Below, piece by piece: positions 14,199 through 22,546 of a stretch of DNA of 64,000 bases. This stretch comes from Alphaproteobacteria bacterium (GTDB lineage: Bacteria > Pseudomonadota > Alphaproteobacteria > Rhizobiales > Methyloligellaceae). The translations under genes were made by a program, and so were the position numbers. The stretch spans positions 1-64,000 of the forward strand of contig VGDX01000009.1 in the NCBI GenBank assembly GCA_016869535.1, written 5' to 3'. The notes under the pieces are model-generated. The model was given only the letters and a program-made list of their open reading frames with translations, did not search any database and was not told where the DNA came from. The first letter of the stretch is position 1. Every line of letters starts with the position of its first letter.

Positions 14199-15336
14199 AC
14201 GGGCTTCGCTGCTGATAGCGGCGATTTCGGGACGGTCACTGGCGCGGGCCGCGCGGCGTGCCGGGTTCACACCGCTGGTCGCCGATTTCTTCGCCGATCT
14301 CGATACTCAGGAGCTGGCGCATGCGTGCCGTAAGCTTGGCAGCCTCGACCGCGGGATGCGGTGGGGTCCTCTTAGCCGTGCGCTCGAAGCCTTGGAGAAG
14401 GAAGCGCCCTCGCCCATCCTCGGCTTGGTCTATGGCGCGGGCTTCGAGGACCGGCTGCCGATCCTCACGAGCATCGCCGCGCGATGGCCATTGCTCGGCA
14501 ACGACGCGCCTATTGTCGAAAGCATCAAATCGCCGAAGCATTTTTTTGCCCTGCTCGACCGCCTCGGCATCCCGCATCCCAAAACGATTCTGAAGCGACC
14601 GGCGCGAGCCGCGGGATGGCTTGCCAAAAGCTGTGGTGCCGCCGGCGGTAGCCATATCGTCTCGTGCTGCTCCGCCAAGCACGGACCTGAGACTTATTAT
14701 CAACGGCATGCAGAAGGCATTTCAGTGTCGGTGCAGCTCGTCGCCAATGGCGAACAAGCACGGGTGCTCGGCTTCAGCGAGCAATGGACCGCGCCAACCC
14801 CGCGAAGCCGTTGGCGCTATTGCGGCGCGGTACAGCCGGCAGCTCTTACCGCCACGGTCAAAGGGAAAATGGGCGAAGCGGCCGCACGGCTTGCCGGCGC
14901 TTTCCGCATCAAGGGACTGGCATCGGCCGATTTCATCCTGGGCGAAACCGGCCCGCTTCTGCTCGAGATCAACCCGCGCCCCGGCGCCACGCTCGACATC
15001 TTCGATAGCAACGCAACCCCGCTGCTCAAGCTCCATCTCGACGCGGTCATGACGGGAAAGCTGCCCCGGCTAGGGCTCAAGCTGGATCAGGCCACAGCTT
15101 CGGCCATCGTCTATGCGAAGGAGGCTCTCGTGGTGCCCATGGGGGTGAATTGGCCCGCCTGGGCGGCAGATCGTCCCAAGCCAGGAGACAGAATCGACAA
15201 ATCGCGCCCGATATGCACTGTGTGGGCCCGCGCCGCCACGAGTGCCGGGGCCAGACAGCTGGTCGAGAAACGATCTGTCAATATTCTCAATGCATTGCAT
15301 GATCTGACGAGGGGAGAGCTGTGGACAAGGCCGTGA
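14176..15336 (+). CDS. ATP-grasp protein of the H4MPT cluster (OrfY-like)
   Basis: 386 residues, ATP-grasp fold: a variable N-terminal domain (LLIAAISGRSLARAARRAGF), an ATP-binding region with WLAKSCGAAGGSHIV, and the metal-binding LLLEINPRPGATLDIFD. The family is conserved in methylotroph C1 clusters and probably ligates an amino acid or carboxylate during methanofuran or H4MPT assembly; the substrate is not established. The only plausible start is TTG at 14176, 23 bases inside mtdB, and the stop lies 16 bases inside mch. The gene is thus embedded by overlaps on both sides, suggesting strong translational coupling. Confidence 0.8.
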   Translation: MPRNSHPERASLLIAAISGRSLARAARRAGFTPLVADFFADLDTQELAHACRKLGSLDRGMRWGPLSRALEALEKEAPSPILGLVYGAGFEDRLPILTSIAARWPLLGNDAPIVESIKSPKHFFALLDRLGIPHPKTILKRPARAAGWLAKSCGAAGGSHIVSCCSAKHGPETYYQRHAEGISVSVQLVANGEQARVLGFSEQWTAPTPRSRWRYCGAVQPAALTATVKGKMGEAAARLAGAFRIKGLASADFILGETGPLLLEINPRPGATLDIFDSNATPLLKLHLDAVMTGKLPRLGLKLDQATASAIVYAKEALVVPMGVNWPAWAADRPKPGDRIDKSRPICTVWARAATSAGARQLVEKRSVNILNALHDLTRGELWTRP

Positions 15337-16325
15337 AGCAGAAAGAGATCGAGTCGTCCCGGACGGACTGGCCGAGCGTCAATACCAAGGCCGCGCCGCT
15401 GGTTAAGGCCCTGATCGACGATGCGGAGGCCTTGCGCGTCGATGTGAGCAAGGGCCCTCTCGGCGAGTGCCGCATCGATTGCGGCGTGCGCGCCATTGGC
15501 GGGCTCGAGGCCGGCCGCCGCATGGCGGAAATCTGCCTGGCCGGTCTTGGCCGCGTGACGCTCGAGACCACGAACCCCGACTCTGCTTGGCCCTTCATGG
15601 TCACGGTGCATACCAGTCAACCGGTGCTCGCCTGTCTTGGCTCGCAATACGCGGGCTGGAGTCTTTCGGGCGAAGAGAATGGCAAGAAATATTACGTGCT
15701 CGGTTCAGGCCCGGCCCGCGCCATGGGCTCCTCCGAGAAATTATTCGACGAGCTTGGCTATCGTGACGAAGCGTCGAGCGCCGTGCTGGTCCTTGAAGCC
15801 GACAATCCGCCGCCGAAGGCGCTGGTCAAACAGGTGGCTGATGCCTGCAAGCTGCCGCCGGACCGCCTTACCTTCATCTATGCGCCGACATCGAGCCTCG
15901 CCGGTAATGTGCAAATCGCCGCGCGGTGTCTCGAAGTCGCACTGCATAAGACGCACGAACTGCATTACCCGCTCGAGCATATCATCGACGGCATCGCCAC
16001 GGCGCCGATCCCACCCCCGGCACCGGATTTCATCGCCGCGATGGGGCGTACCAACGACGCCATCATCTATGGCGGACGCGCGCAGCTTTACGTCAGCGGC
16101 GACGCCAAGGCGGCGAAGAAACTTGCCGATGAGCTGCCCAGCCTCAAGTCGAAGGATTACGGCAAACCGTTCGCCGATATCTTCGCGGCGGTGAAGGGCG
16201 ATTTCTACGCGATCGACCGCATGTTGTTCTCACCGGCTAAGGTCACGGTGACGGCACTCAAGACCGGCGAGAGTTTCGAGGCGGGCCATATCGACACCGC
16301 CGTGCTGTCCCGCTCCTTCTCGTAA
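15321..16325 (+). CDS. mch: Methenyl-H4MPT cyclohydrolase
   Basis: 334 residues, about the standard Mch length. Motifs include CRIDCGVRAIGGLEAGRRMA, GSQYAGWSLS, YVLGSGPARAM and APTSSLAGNVQIAARCLEVA. It hydrolyses methenyl-H4MPT to formyl-H4MPT. It starts with GTG at 15321 behind a GGGGAGAG site located inside the preceding ATP-grasp gene. Confidence 0.96.
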   Translation: MDKAVKQKEIESSRTDWPSVNTKAAPLVKALIDDAEALRVDVSKGPLGECRIDCGVRAIGGLEAGRRMAEICLAGLGRVTLETTNPDSAWPFMVTVHTSQPVLACLGSQYAGWSLSGEENGKKYYVLGSGPARAMGSSEKLFDELGYRDEASSAVLVLEADNPPPKALVKQVADACKLPPDRLTFIYAPTSSLAGNVQIAARCLEVALHKTHELHYPLEHIIDGIATAPIPPPAPDFIAAMGRTNDAIIYGGRAQLYVSGDAKAAKKLADELPSLKSKDYGKPFADIFAAVKGDFYAIDRMLFSPAKVTVTALKTGESFEAGHIDTAVLSRSFS

Positions 16326-16329
16326 ATCC

Positions 16330-17259
16330 ATGCTGGAAAGTCCCGCCCCGGCCATCGTCCTCTTCGGCGATGGACGCGACTGGCACGGCAAGAGCCTGAT
16401 CCGCGCCTTCAAACGGCGCGGCATCGCGCCTTTGCTCGCGCCGCTCAACGCCTGCGGCTTCTCGACCGAAACGGCGACAGGACTCTCCATTCCCGGTCTC
16501 GGCGATCACCGGCCCGAGGGCGCTTTCGTGCGCTTCGTACCGGGCGGGAGCTTCGAGGAGGTCACACTTTATCTCGGCGTGCTGCATGCGTTGCGCGAGC
16601 TTGGCGTGACGGTGTGGAACGACGCGCGCGCCATCGAGCGCTGCGTCGACAAATCGACCACCACCTTCTGCCTGCAATGCGAGGGGCTGCCGACGCCGCG
16701 CACTTTTGCCGGTGTCAATCGGGCCGAAGCCGAGCAGATCATCTCGGCCCTGCTGGCCGAGGGAACCAAACTCGTGCAGAAGCCGCTGTTCGGCGCCCAG
16801 GGCAAAGGGCTCCGCCTGATCGAGAAAATCACCGATCTGTCGCCACCGGAAGAGGTGAACGGCGTTTATTATCTGCAGGAGTTCGTGCCATCGGCGCAAG
16901 CACAGCACCAAGATTGGCGGCTGTTCGTCTGCGCGGGGCATGTCGTCGCCGCCATGATCAGACATGGAGAGAGCTGGATCACCAACATCAAGCAAGGCGC
17001 CCGCGCCAAGGCGGCGATCCCAAGCCAGGCGCTGGTCGATCTTGCCTTGCGCGCCACGGCATCGGTCGGCGCCGACTATGCCGGCGTGGATATCATCCAG
17101 GCGCCTGACGGACGTTTCCTCGTGCTCGAGGTGAATTCCATGCCGGCCTGGAACGGATTGCAGCAAGTGACTCGCATCCGCATTTCAGACCACATCATCG
17201 ATGCCTTCCTCGATGCCGCCTTGCCTCCAGCCCGCCGCAAGGGCCAAGAGGGCGCTTGA
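16330..17259 (+). CDS. RimK-like ATP-grasp ligase (Orf7/MptN-like)
   Basis: 309 residues, RimK-type ATP-grasp: NDARAIERCVDKSTTTF, LVQKPLFGAQGKGLRLIE (the phosphate-binding loop), YYLQEFVPS, and the metal site YAGVDIIQAPDG...LVLEVNSMPAW. The closest characterised relatives are MptN (H4MPT:glutamate ligase of methanogens) and ribosomal-protein S6 glutamate ligase RimK. In this block a ligase that adds amino acids to H4MPT or its precursor is the natural guess. It starts four bases after mch, and the next gene overlaps its stop. Confidence 0.85.
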   Translation: MLESPAPAIVLFGDGRDWHGKSLIRAFKRRGIAPLLAPLNACGFSTETATGLSIPGLGDHRPEGAFVRFVPGGSFEEVTLYLGVLHALRELGVTVWNDARAIERCVDKSTTTFCLQCEGLPTPRTFAGVNRAEAEQIISALLAEGTKLVQKPLFGAQGKGLRLIEKITDLSPPEEVNGVYYLQEFVPSAQAQHQDWRLFVCAGHVVAAMIRHGESWITNIKQGARAKAAIPSQALVDLALRATASVGADYAGVDIIQAPDGRFLVLEVNSMPAWNGLQQVTRIRISDHIIDAFLDAALPPARRKGQEGA

Positions 17260-18113
17260 GCGGGCCCCTCAAGCCCGACATGATCGCGCGCGCCTTCCAT
17301 GACGCTTGCCTCGACGAGCTCGATGCACTGAAGCCAGGCAATGTGCACCGCCACGGCGACGGCCATCGCATGACGGTGGACGATTTCATGGCAAGCGCCG
17401 ATGCCGCCGCACCCCTGATCGGCCGCGCTGGGCTTACTGTCGGTAAGCGCATCAGCCTCGCCGTCGAGGCGACGATCAACGCCGTCGGTCAGAACACCAA
17501 TCTCGGCATCATCCTGCTCGCCGCCCCTCTCGCCAACGCCGCGCTCGATCCGGGCAAAGGCGATCTGCATGAAAAGCTTGCCGGCGTCCTCGCTGCTCTC
17601 ACAGTCGAGGACGCCCGTGAAACGTACCAAGCCATCCGCGCGGCAAAGCCTGGCGGTCTCGGCGTGGCGCCCGCGCACGATGTCGCTAACGATCCGGACA
17701 TCACCCTGCTCGAAGCCATGCATGCGGCGGAAACGCGCGACCGCATCGCCTGGAACTACACGCACGGCTTCGTCGATATCTTCGAGCTTGGCTTGAAATG
17801 GTTGCGGCAGAGCAAAGAACGTTGGGGCGAAGGCACATGGGCGGCTGCGTCGGTCTATCTCGGTTTCCTGGCGCACATACCCGATACGCTGCTCGAGCGG
17901 AAATTCGGCGCGCGCGAAGCCGCCAAGGTGGCGGAAGAGGCGCGCCCGATCGAATCCGGCCTTCGGCAATGCGAGGAGCCGGAAACCATGGAAGCACCGT
18001 TGCTTGCATTCGACCGGTCGTTGAAAGAACGCGGCCTAAATCCCGGAACTTCGGCCGATCTCACCGTCGCTACCCTGTTTGCGAGCGCCCTTCAGGCGGA
18101 AAATGACGCCTGA
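17256..18113 (+). CDS. CitG-like triphosphoribosyl-dephospho-CoA synthase family (Orf5)
   Basis: 285 residues. The family is recognised from ACLDELDALKPGNVHRHGDG, NTNLGIILLAAPLANAAL and HDVANDPDITLLEAMHAAE. CitG proteins make a 2'-(5''-triphosphoribosyl) linkage, and the methylotroph homologue Orf5 may attach a phosphoribosyl unit during H4MPT synthesis; this is inferred from family chemistry. The start at 17256 is TTG in a TTGA overlap with the previous stop, with AGAGGG just upstream; ATG at 17280 is the alternative. Confidence 0.82.
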   Translation: MSGPLKPDMIARAFHDACLDELDALKPGNVHRHGDGHRMTVDDFMASADAAAPLIGRAGLTVGKRISLAVEATINAVGQNTNLGIILLAAPLANAALDPGKGDLHEKLAGVLAALTVEDARETYQAIRAAKPGGLGVAPAHDVANDPDITLLEAMHAAETRDRIAWNYTHGFVDIFELGLKWLRQSKERWGEGTWAAASVYLGFLAHIPDTLLERKFGAREAAKVAEEARPIESGLRQCEEPETMEAPLLAFDRSLKERGLNPGTSADLTVATLFASALQAENDA

Positions 18114-18320
18114 GCGTCCGATTTCCTGGGATTCCTGCCGCGAACAATCGACTTGCCCCACCTTCCGGCCCCGGACTATCTTCTCCTCCGCGAAGCTCTA
18201 ACCAGGAGTTGCGGACGAGGGCGCTTGGCTATTGCACTTTCGTCTTCCTTCAGCCGGCGGTGTCACCCGCAGCGCCTGCTGTTTCTTTAGTTGTATCAGC
18301 CCATTAGGGAGGGGGTTTTC

Positions 18321-18830
18321 ATGGCGAAAATCAGTGGAGTAGGCGTTGGCGAATCTCTCGTCGGCGACGGTAACGAAGTTGCTCATATCGACTTGCTCAT
18401 CGGCCCGCGCGGCAGCGCCGTGGAAACGGCCTTCTGCAACGCGCTGACCAACAACAAGGATGGTTTCACCACCCTGCTCGCGGTGGTCGCGCCCAACCTT
18501 TTGTGCAAGCCGCCGACGATCCTCTACAACAAGGTGACCATCAAGGATGCGCGCCAGGCGGTGCAGATGTTCGGTCCGGCGCAATACGCCGTGGCCAAGG
18601 CGGTCGCCGACAGCGTCGCCGAAGGTGTCATCCCGGCGAACGAAGCCGACGACCTCTACGTCACCGTCGGTGTGTTCATCCATTGGGAAGCCAAGGATGA
18701 CAAGAAGATCCAGGACTTCAACTATCGCGCCACCAAGGAAGCCATCGCTCGCGCCGTGAAGGGCGAGCCGAAGGCCTCCGAAGTCACCGCGAAGAAGGAC
18801 TCAGCCCACCACCCGTTCGCGGCCGGTTGA
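18321..18830 (+). CDS. fae: Formaldehyde-activating enzyme
   Basis: 169 residues. [20 protein letters not shown] and the catalytic histidine in [14 protein letters not shown] are diagnostic, with [21 protein letters not shown] and [18 protein letters not shown] following. It catalyses condensation of formaldehyde with H4MPT to methylene-H4MPT. A very strong AGGGAGGGGG site precedes the ATG, in keeping with Fae being among the most abundant proteins of methylotrophs. A 207-base gap separates it from the preceding operon and probably carries its own promoter; a terminator follows. Confidence 0.97.
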   Translation: MAKISGVGVGESLVGDGNEVAHIDLLIGPRGSAVETAFCNALTNNKDGFTTLLAVVAPNLLCKPPTILYNKVTIKDARQAVQMFGPAQYAVAKAVADSVAEGVIPANEADDLYVTVGVFIHWEAKDDKKIQDFNYRATKEAIARAVKGEPKASEVTAKKDSAHHPFAAG

Positions 18831-18938
18831 AACGGAGAACCCCCAGGTCGGGGGCAACCCGGTGCTCCGGGCCCGATTCGGCGGTGGCTCCAAAAATTGG
18901 GTTTCTGACGGACGGGCGCTTGGCGCCTTTCAAGATAA

Positions 18939-18976
18939 CGATCGCCGCTCTCAGCTGAGGGCGGCGATCTCTTTTT
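18939..18976 (+). terminator. Rho-independent terminator after fae
   Basis: Stem ATCGCCGC (18941-18948) with GCGGCGAT (18961-18968), continued inside by CTCAG/CTGAG, followed by CTCTTTTT. It lies about 110 bases after the fae stop. Confidence 0.8.
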
Positions 18977-19023
18977 GTAAGCGAAACCGGCAATCGGCCG
19001 CGATGTATCTCGTTCATTGCGTG

Positions 19024-19596
19024 TCACCTCATCCAGCCCTGAGGATCAGGCTCGCGAATCCATGGCGGTTTGTCCTTGGGCGGGTGATTGTCGGGCAAAG
19101 TCGCAATCGCGTCCCATACATAATCGGGCACGAGGTAATAGGTGCGACTCGAGTTTACGTGCCAATTCGGGTCGTCAATTTCCAGGAAGCCCGCTTGACG
19201 CAGATGCCAAAGTAAATCGTTGTCCGCACTGGCGGGGAAGCGCTGACAGTTATTTGCACGAAGGAAGCTGAGCACGTCCGCATATTCCGCAGGTAGGGGC
19301 CTCAGGTTCTTAAGCGCATGCTCTTGCTTGATACGTGCCTCACGTGCCGAAGCTCGGCGGACTTTCACCTTCGTGCTAGTCCAGCCCCAAGCGGAAGTCA
19401 GAAAATCCACAACGACGACACTGCTTCCGATGACGCCCGCAACGACGACGATCTGATAAACTAGCGGGTCTAGGTTGACGAAGAAGTCAAATCCAAAGGA
19501 CCGGCCCAGGAAGGTGACAAGGCCAGCGAGCACGAGGATTGCTCCCACGCGACTGGTCGCGGAAAGCAGCTTGGACAGGAAGGCGAACGGTTCCAT
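19024..19596 (-). CDS. SieB-like (superinfection exclusion B family) membrane protein
   Basis: 190 residues. Two N-terminal transmembrane helices (about 17-33 VGAILVLAGLVTFLG and 46-66 VYQIVVVAGVIGSSVVVVDFL) are followed by a basic linker (STKVKVRRASAREARIKQEH) and a cytoplasmic domain (about 95-190) of winged-helix character (LLWHLRQAGFLEID). This resembles the SieB family, phage-encoded or chromosomal membrane proteins that abort superinfecting phage in P22/lambda. The family assignment is by architecture only. It is out of keeping with the C1 genes on both sides and suggests insertion. Confidence 0.5.
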   Translation of the reverse strand: MEPFAFLSKLLSATSRVGAILVLAGLVTFLGRSFGFDFFVNLDPLVYQIVVVAGVIGSSVVVVDFLTSAWGWTSTKVKVRRASAREARIKQEHALKNLRPLPAEYADVLSFLRANNCQRFPASADNDLLWHLRQAGFLEIDDPNWHVNSSRTYYLVPDYVWDAIATLPDNHPPKDKPPWIREPDPQGWMR

Positions 19597-19731
19597 GCGC
19601 GCTTGTCTCCCAGGCTGTCCACGAAATCAATGTGGATTACGCTGTCACCCAGGCCCCTATAGGCCGTATACACCCGTAGGCCATCACCGTAAGATTTTCT
19701 TGGCCAGTCGATACGGACGGCTGAAATCTGG

Positions 19732-20439
19732 TCATTTCAGACTGGCGATCTCTTTTTGCGTGACGGCGCCGGAATGGAGCGCCGTGGCGAGAAGCGCGCC
19801 ACGCGCGCCTTCATCCTTGGCGCGTTTCAAGTCATCGGCGTTGCGCACGCCGCCGGCGGTGTAAATCGCGCGGGCGTCTGCCTTGCCGAGAACATCCTTG
19901 AGCCGCGCGAAGTCAGGCCCCTCCCCGGTGCCGACACGCTTAAGGCTCATGACGATCAGCCTGTCCGGCCACAGTGCCGATTGCGTCAATAGAGGCTCAG
20001 GCCCGCGCAACGCGTCGCCGTCGAAATCGAGCGACAGCATGGCGTTATGGCCGAGACTCGCCTGGATACCCCGCCAAGCGTCTTGCGAAGCCAGGGTCTC
20101 GCTGCCGATCACCAGCGTGGCGCCGAGCGGCAGCCAGAAGGCGCATTCGTCGGCATCGGAAAATCCTGCGTCGATCCACAATGTCGTCGTCGGCAGCACA
20201 TCGGCGAGTGCACGGGCCATGTCGTAATTGCTGCCCGTACCTTCGATGGCATCGAGGTCGGCGACATAGAGCACGGGCGAGCCAGTGACCTCGAGCAAGG
20301 CGCGGGCGATGGCCAAGGGATCGTCGGCGGGCCCGAGCGGCGTTTCGAGCGGCTGGTAGTCGGCCCGCTTGCCGCCTTTGGCATGCACCACCACCCCCTC
20401 TTTCAGGTCGATGACTGGAATGACTGAGAATTCGCTCAT
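19732..20439 (-). CDS. HisA/HisF-related TIM-barrel protein of the C1 cluster
   Basis: 235 residues. HisA-like beta/alpha barrel: IPVIDLKEGVVVHAKGGKRADY at the N-terminus, YVADLDAIEGTG, LWIDAGFSDA, LSLDFDGDALRG, and the C-terminal phosphate loop IYTAGGVRNADDLKRAKDEGARGALL. It is not the histidine enzyme: no his genes are near, and such HisA-related proteins (hisAF_rel group) occur in methanogens and methylotrophs. A role in methanofuran or H4MPT synthesis is inferred from context. GAGGAAC precedes the ATG. Divergent from the MfnF-like gene. Confidence 0.8.
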   Translation of the reverse strand: MSEFSVIPVIDLKEGVVVHAKGGKRADYQPLETPLGPADDPLAIARALLEVTGSPVLYVADLDAIEGTGSNYDMARALADVLPTTTLWIDAGFSDADECAFWLPLGATLVIGSETLASQDAWRGIQASLGHNAMLSLDFDGDALRGPEPLLTQSALWPDRLIVMSLKRVGTGEGPDFARLKDVLGKADARAIYTAGGVRNADDLKRAKDEGARGALLATALHSGAVTQKEIASLK

Positions 20440-20478
20440 TTGTTCCTCAATGCCCTCATTCTCCCATACCTTCCACTT

Positions 20479-20570
20479 GTCATTGCCCGGCTTGACCGGG
20501 CAATCCAGTAATCCCCGGCGCGCGAACGAAGATCAGGGATTACTGGATGCCCGCTTTCGCGGGCATGACA
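20479..20570. repeat. Composite palindromic repeat element (REP-like), copy 1
   Basis: A 92-bp nested palindrome. The left hairpin is TTGCCCGG/CCGGGCAA (20483-20503), the inner inverted repeat is CCAGTAATCCC (20505-20515) with GGGATTACTGG (20536-20546), and the right hairpin is ATGCCCGC/GCGGGCAT (20547-20566). A second element with the same plan lies at 47683-47772. It fills most of the divergent promoter gap between the HisA-like and MfnF-like genes. Confidence 0.8.
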
Positions 20571-20581
20571 AGGGAAAAAGA

Positions 20582-21631
20582 ATGAACACAATGACCGTCA
20601 TCGGGTGGGACATAGGCGGCGCCAATGTCAAGATCGCTCGCGCCGAGAACGGCAGCGTTCGAGACGTGACGCAAATCCCCTGTCCGCTACTGACCGATCG
20701 CACGAAGTTCGACCAGGCCGTCTGTGAGGCTTTGAAGCTTTGTCCTTCCGATGCACGCCACGCCGTCACCATGACCGGCGAATTGTCCGACGTGTTTGCC
20801 AATCGCACCGAAGGCGTGACTTATCTCGTCGGCCTGATGCGCAAGTCGACAGGCGATCAGACACAGTTCTACGGAGGGCGGGAAGGCTTTCTCGACGCTG
20901 ATGGCGCGGTCGCGCAGTGGCGTGATGTGGCTTCGGCGAACTGGCATGCCAGCGCCGCGCTGATCGCGCGCCGTTATCCGGACGGGCTTCTGATCGATAT
21001 CGGCACCACCACCACCGACATCATCCCGCTCAAGGGAGGCGAGGTCGCTGCGCATGGCTTCGCCGACGGCGAGCGACTAGCGGAAGGTGAACTGGTCTAT
21101 AGCGGCATCGTGCGCACGCCGGTGATGGCGGTGACGCAGGCCGCGCCGTTCCAGGGCATCATGCAGAGGATCGCGGCGGAGCGCTTCGCCACCATGGCGG
21201 ACGTCCATCGTCTCACCGGCGATTTCCCCGAGAGCGCCGACCCCTACCCGGCCGCCGATCTGCGAGGGAAAAGCACGGCAGAGAGCGCCGCGCGCCTCGC
21301 ACGCATGCTTGGTCGCGATGCTAGCGACGCCGATCTTCCCGTCTGGACGGAGCTTGCCCGCTATTTCGCCGAGTGCCAGCTCGCGCAGATCGAGGCGGCG
21401 GTGCGCGAGTTGATCGCCCGCGAAGCACTGGATGCGAAGGCGCCGATCGTAGGCGCCGGTTGCGGTCGTTTTCTCGCCAAACGCCTCACCGAAATGATCG
21501 GGCGGAATTATCGCGATTTCGCCGAGACCATCAACAGCGCACCGGAGATGCACGATATGGCCGCGTGCTGCGCGCCGGCGGTCGCCCTCAGCCTGTTGTT
21601 CGAGGCGCACCCGGTCAAGCGACTGGAATAG
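20582..21631 (+). CDS. MfnF-like protein (H4MPT-linked C1 transfer protein, hydantoinase fold)
   Basis: 349 residues. ASKHA/hydantoinase-like: VIGWDIGGANVKIAR (phosphate-1 type loop), a central LLIDIGTTTTDIIPLKGG, and GAGCGRFLAKRL near the C-terminus. It belongs to the family named after its link to H4MPT-dependent C1 transfer. The archaeal member MfnF joins the furan and tyramine-glutamate halves of methanofuran. ATG at 20582 has AAGGGAAA upstream; the frame is open further upstream only through the repeat element. Confidence 0.85.
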   Translation: MNTMTVIGWDIGGANVKIARAENGSVRDVTQIPCPLLTDRTKFDQAVCEALKLCPSDARHAVTMTGELSDVFANRTEGVTYLVGLMRKSTGDQTQFYGGREGFLDADGAVAQWRDVASANWHASAALIARRYPDGLLIDIGTTTTDIIPLKGGEVAAHGFADGERLAEGELVYSGIVRTPVMAVTQAAPFQGIMQRIAAERFATMADVHRLTGDFPESADPYPAADLRGKSTAESAARLARMLGRDASDADLPVWTELARYFAECQLAQIEAAVRELIAREALDAKAPIVGAGCGRFLAKRLTEMIGRNYRDFAETINSAPEMHDMAACCAPAVALSLLFEAHPVKRLE

Positions 21632-21719
21632 TGGGAAGAATTTTTGCAATTGGCACGGCACCGCGAACCGTTTTAGGCGTTATATGAGAAGACCTTACCG
21701 CAACGGATTGGAGCGTCAC

Positions 21720-22058
21720 ATGGATCGCAGTCTTGTGTTCTTTTTGAGTGCCCTGTTGGGACTATTCGTTATCGGCATTAGCTCGCGCAGCGCCATGGCG
21801 GGGCCATTGCCTGCCATCGCCGACCTGAACGTGACCCCAAGCGCGGTGGAAAAGACCCAATATTCGCGCCGCTATTACCGGCGTCAGCTGCGTCGCGGCT
21901 ATGTGCCGAGTCCTGTGGTTGTCACGCCACCCGTCGCAGTCGTGCCCGGCGCAGTGATTTTGCTGCGGCCGACGAGTTGCGGCCAGTACCACTACTGGAA
22001 TGGCGTGGCCTGTGTCGATGCGCGCTACAACAATCCTGATCTCGGTCCCACGCCCTAA
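21720..22058 (+). CDS. Small secreted protein, Tyr/Arg-rich with C-terminal Cys pair
   Basis: 112 residues. A Sec signal peptide (MDRSLVFFLSALLGLFVIGI...SAMA-GPLP) precedes a basic tyrosine/arginine segment YSRRYYRRQLRRGYVP, a proline/valine stretch, and the C-terminal motif CGQYHYWNGVACVDARY. The last motif is shared by many short hypothetical secreted proteins of Hyphomicrobiales. Function unknown. GGAGCG precedes the ATG at 21720. Confidence 0.65.
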   Translation: MDRSLVFFLSALLGLFVIGISSRSAMAGPLPAIADLNVTPSAVEKTQYSRRYYRRQLRRGYVPSPVVVTPPVAVVPGAVILLRPTSCGQYHYWNGVACVDARYNNPDLGPTP

Positions 22059-22064
22059 CCGCGA

Positions 22065-22538
22065 TCAGGCGTAAGCGATCCAGCGTCCCAGCGCCGCGAT
22101 CGACAGCCAGAGCATCAGCGACAGGGCGGCCTGCACCAGGCCGAACAAAGGTGGATGCCGGTCCCAGCCGGCGATGTGCCCCCGCCATAACAGGCGGAAG
22201 GCAAGAGCGTTGGTAAGCGCCACGGCGAAGAGCAGCATCTTGAGGACAAAGGCGTCGTTGCCGATCAGCGCCGTGGCGTCAGAAGCGAAGAGCGGGATGC
22301 CGCTCGAGACCTGAATCACGATGCCGATCGCGGCCGCGCCGGTGAGCAGGCCATAGATGGCGAGCAGCGGTATCTGGCGGGCAAAGCCGAGCAGGCGGAG
22401 ATCGAGCAGGCCGATGCCGCCGACGATCAGCACCATGCCGAAGAGATGCGTCACGTTGACGATGGGGTAGAGATAGGGATGGTCGCGCATGGCCACGCCG
22501 AGCCAGGAGGCTTCGAGCGCGGCGATTGATCCCTCCAT
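22065..22538 (-). CDS. DUF6644-like four-TM membrane protein
   Basis: 157 residues with about four hydrophobic helices. The pattern YLYPIVNVTHLFGMVLIVGG then GLLDLRLLGFARQIPL, with histidines at helix positions (VTHLFG) that could bind haem or metal, resembles DUF6644 and DUF2214 membrane proteins. Function unknown. It begins eight bases after the DUF6152 gene on the same strand, so the two form an operon. Confidence 0.6.
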   Translation of the reverse strand: MEGSIAALEASWLGVAMRDHPYLYPIVNVTHLFGMVLIVGGIGLLDLRLLGFARQIPLLAIYGLLTGAAAIGIVIQVSSGIPLFASDATALIGNDAFVLKMLLFAVALTNALAFRLLWRGHIAGWDRHPPLFGLVQAALSLMLWLSIAALGRWIAYA

Positions 22539-22546
22539 GGGCGTGG

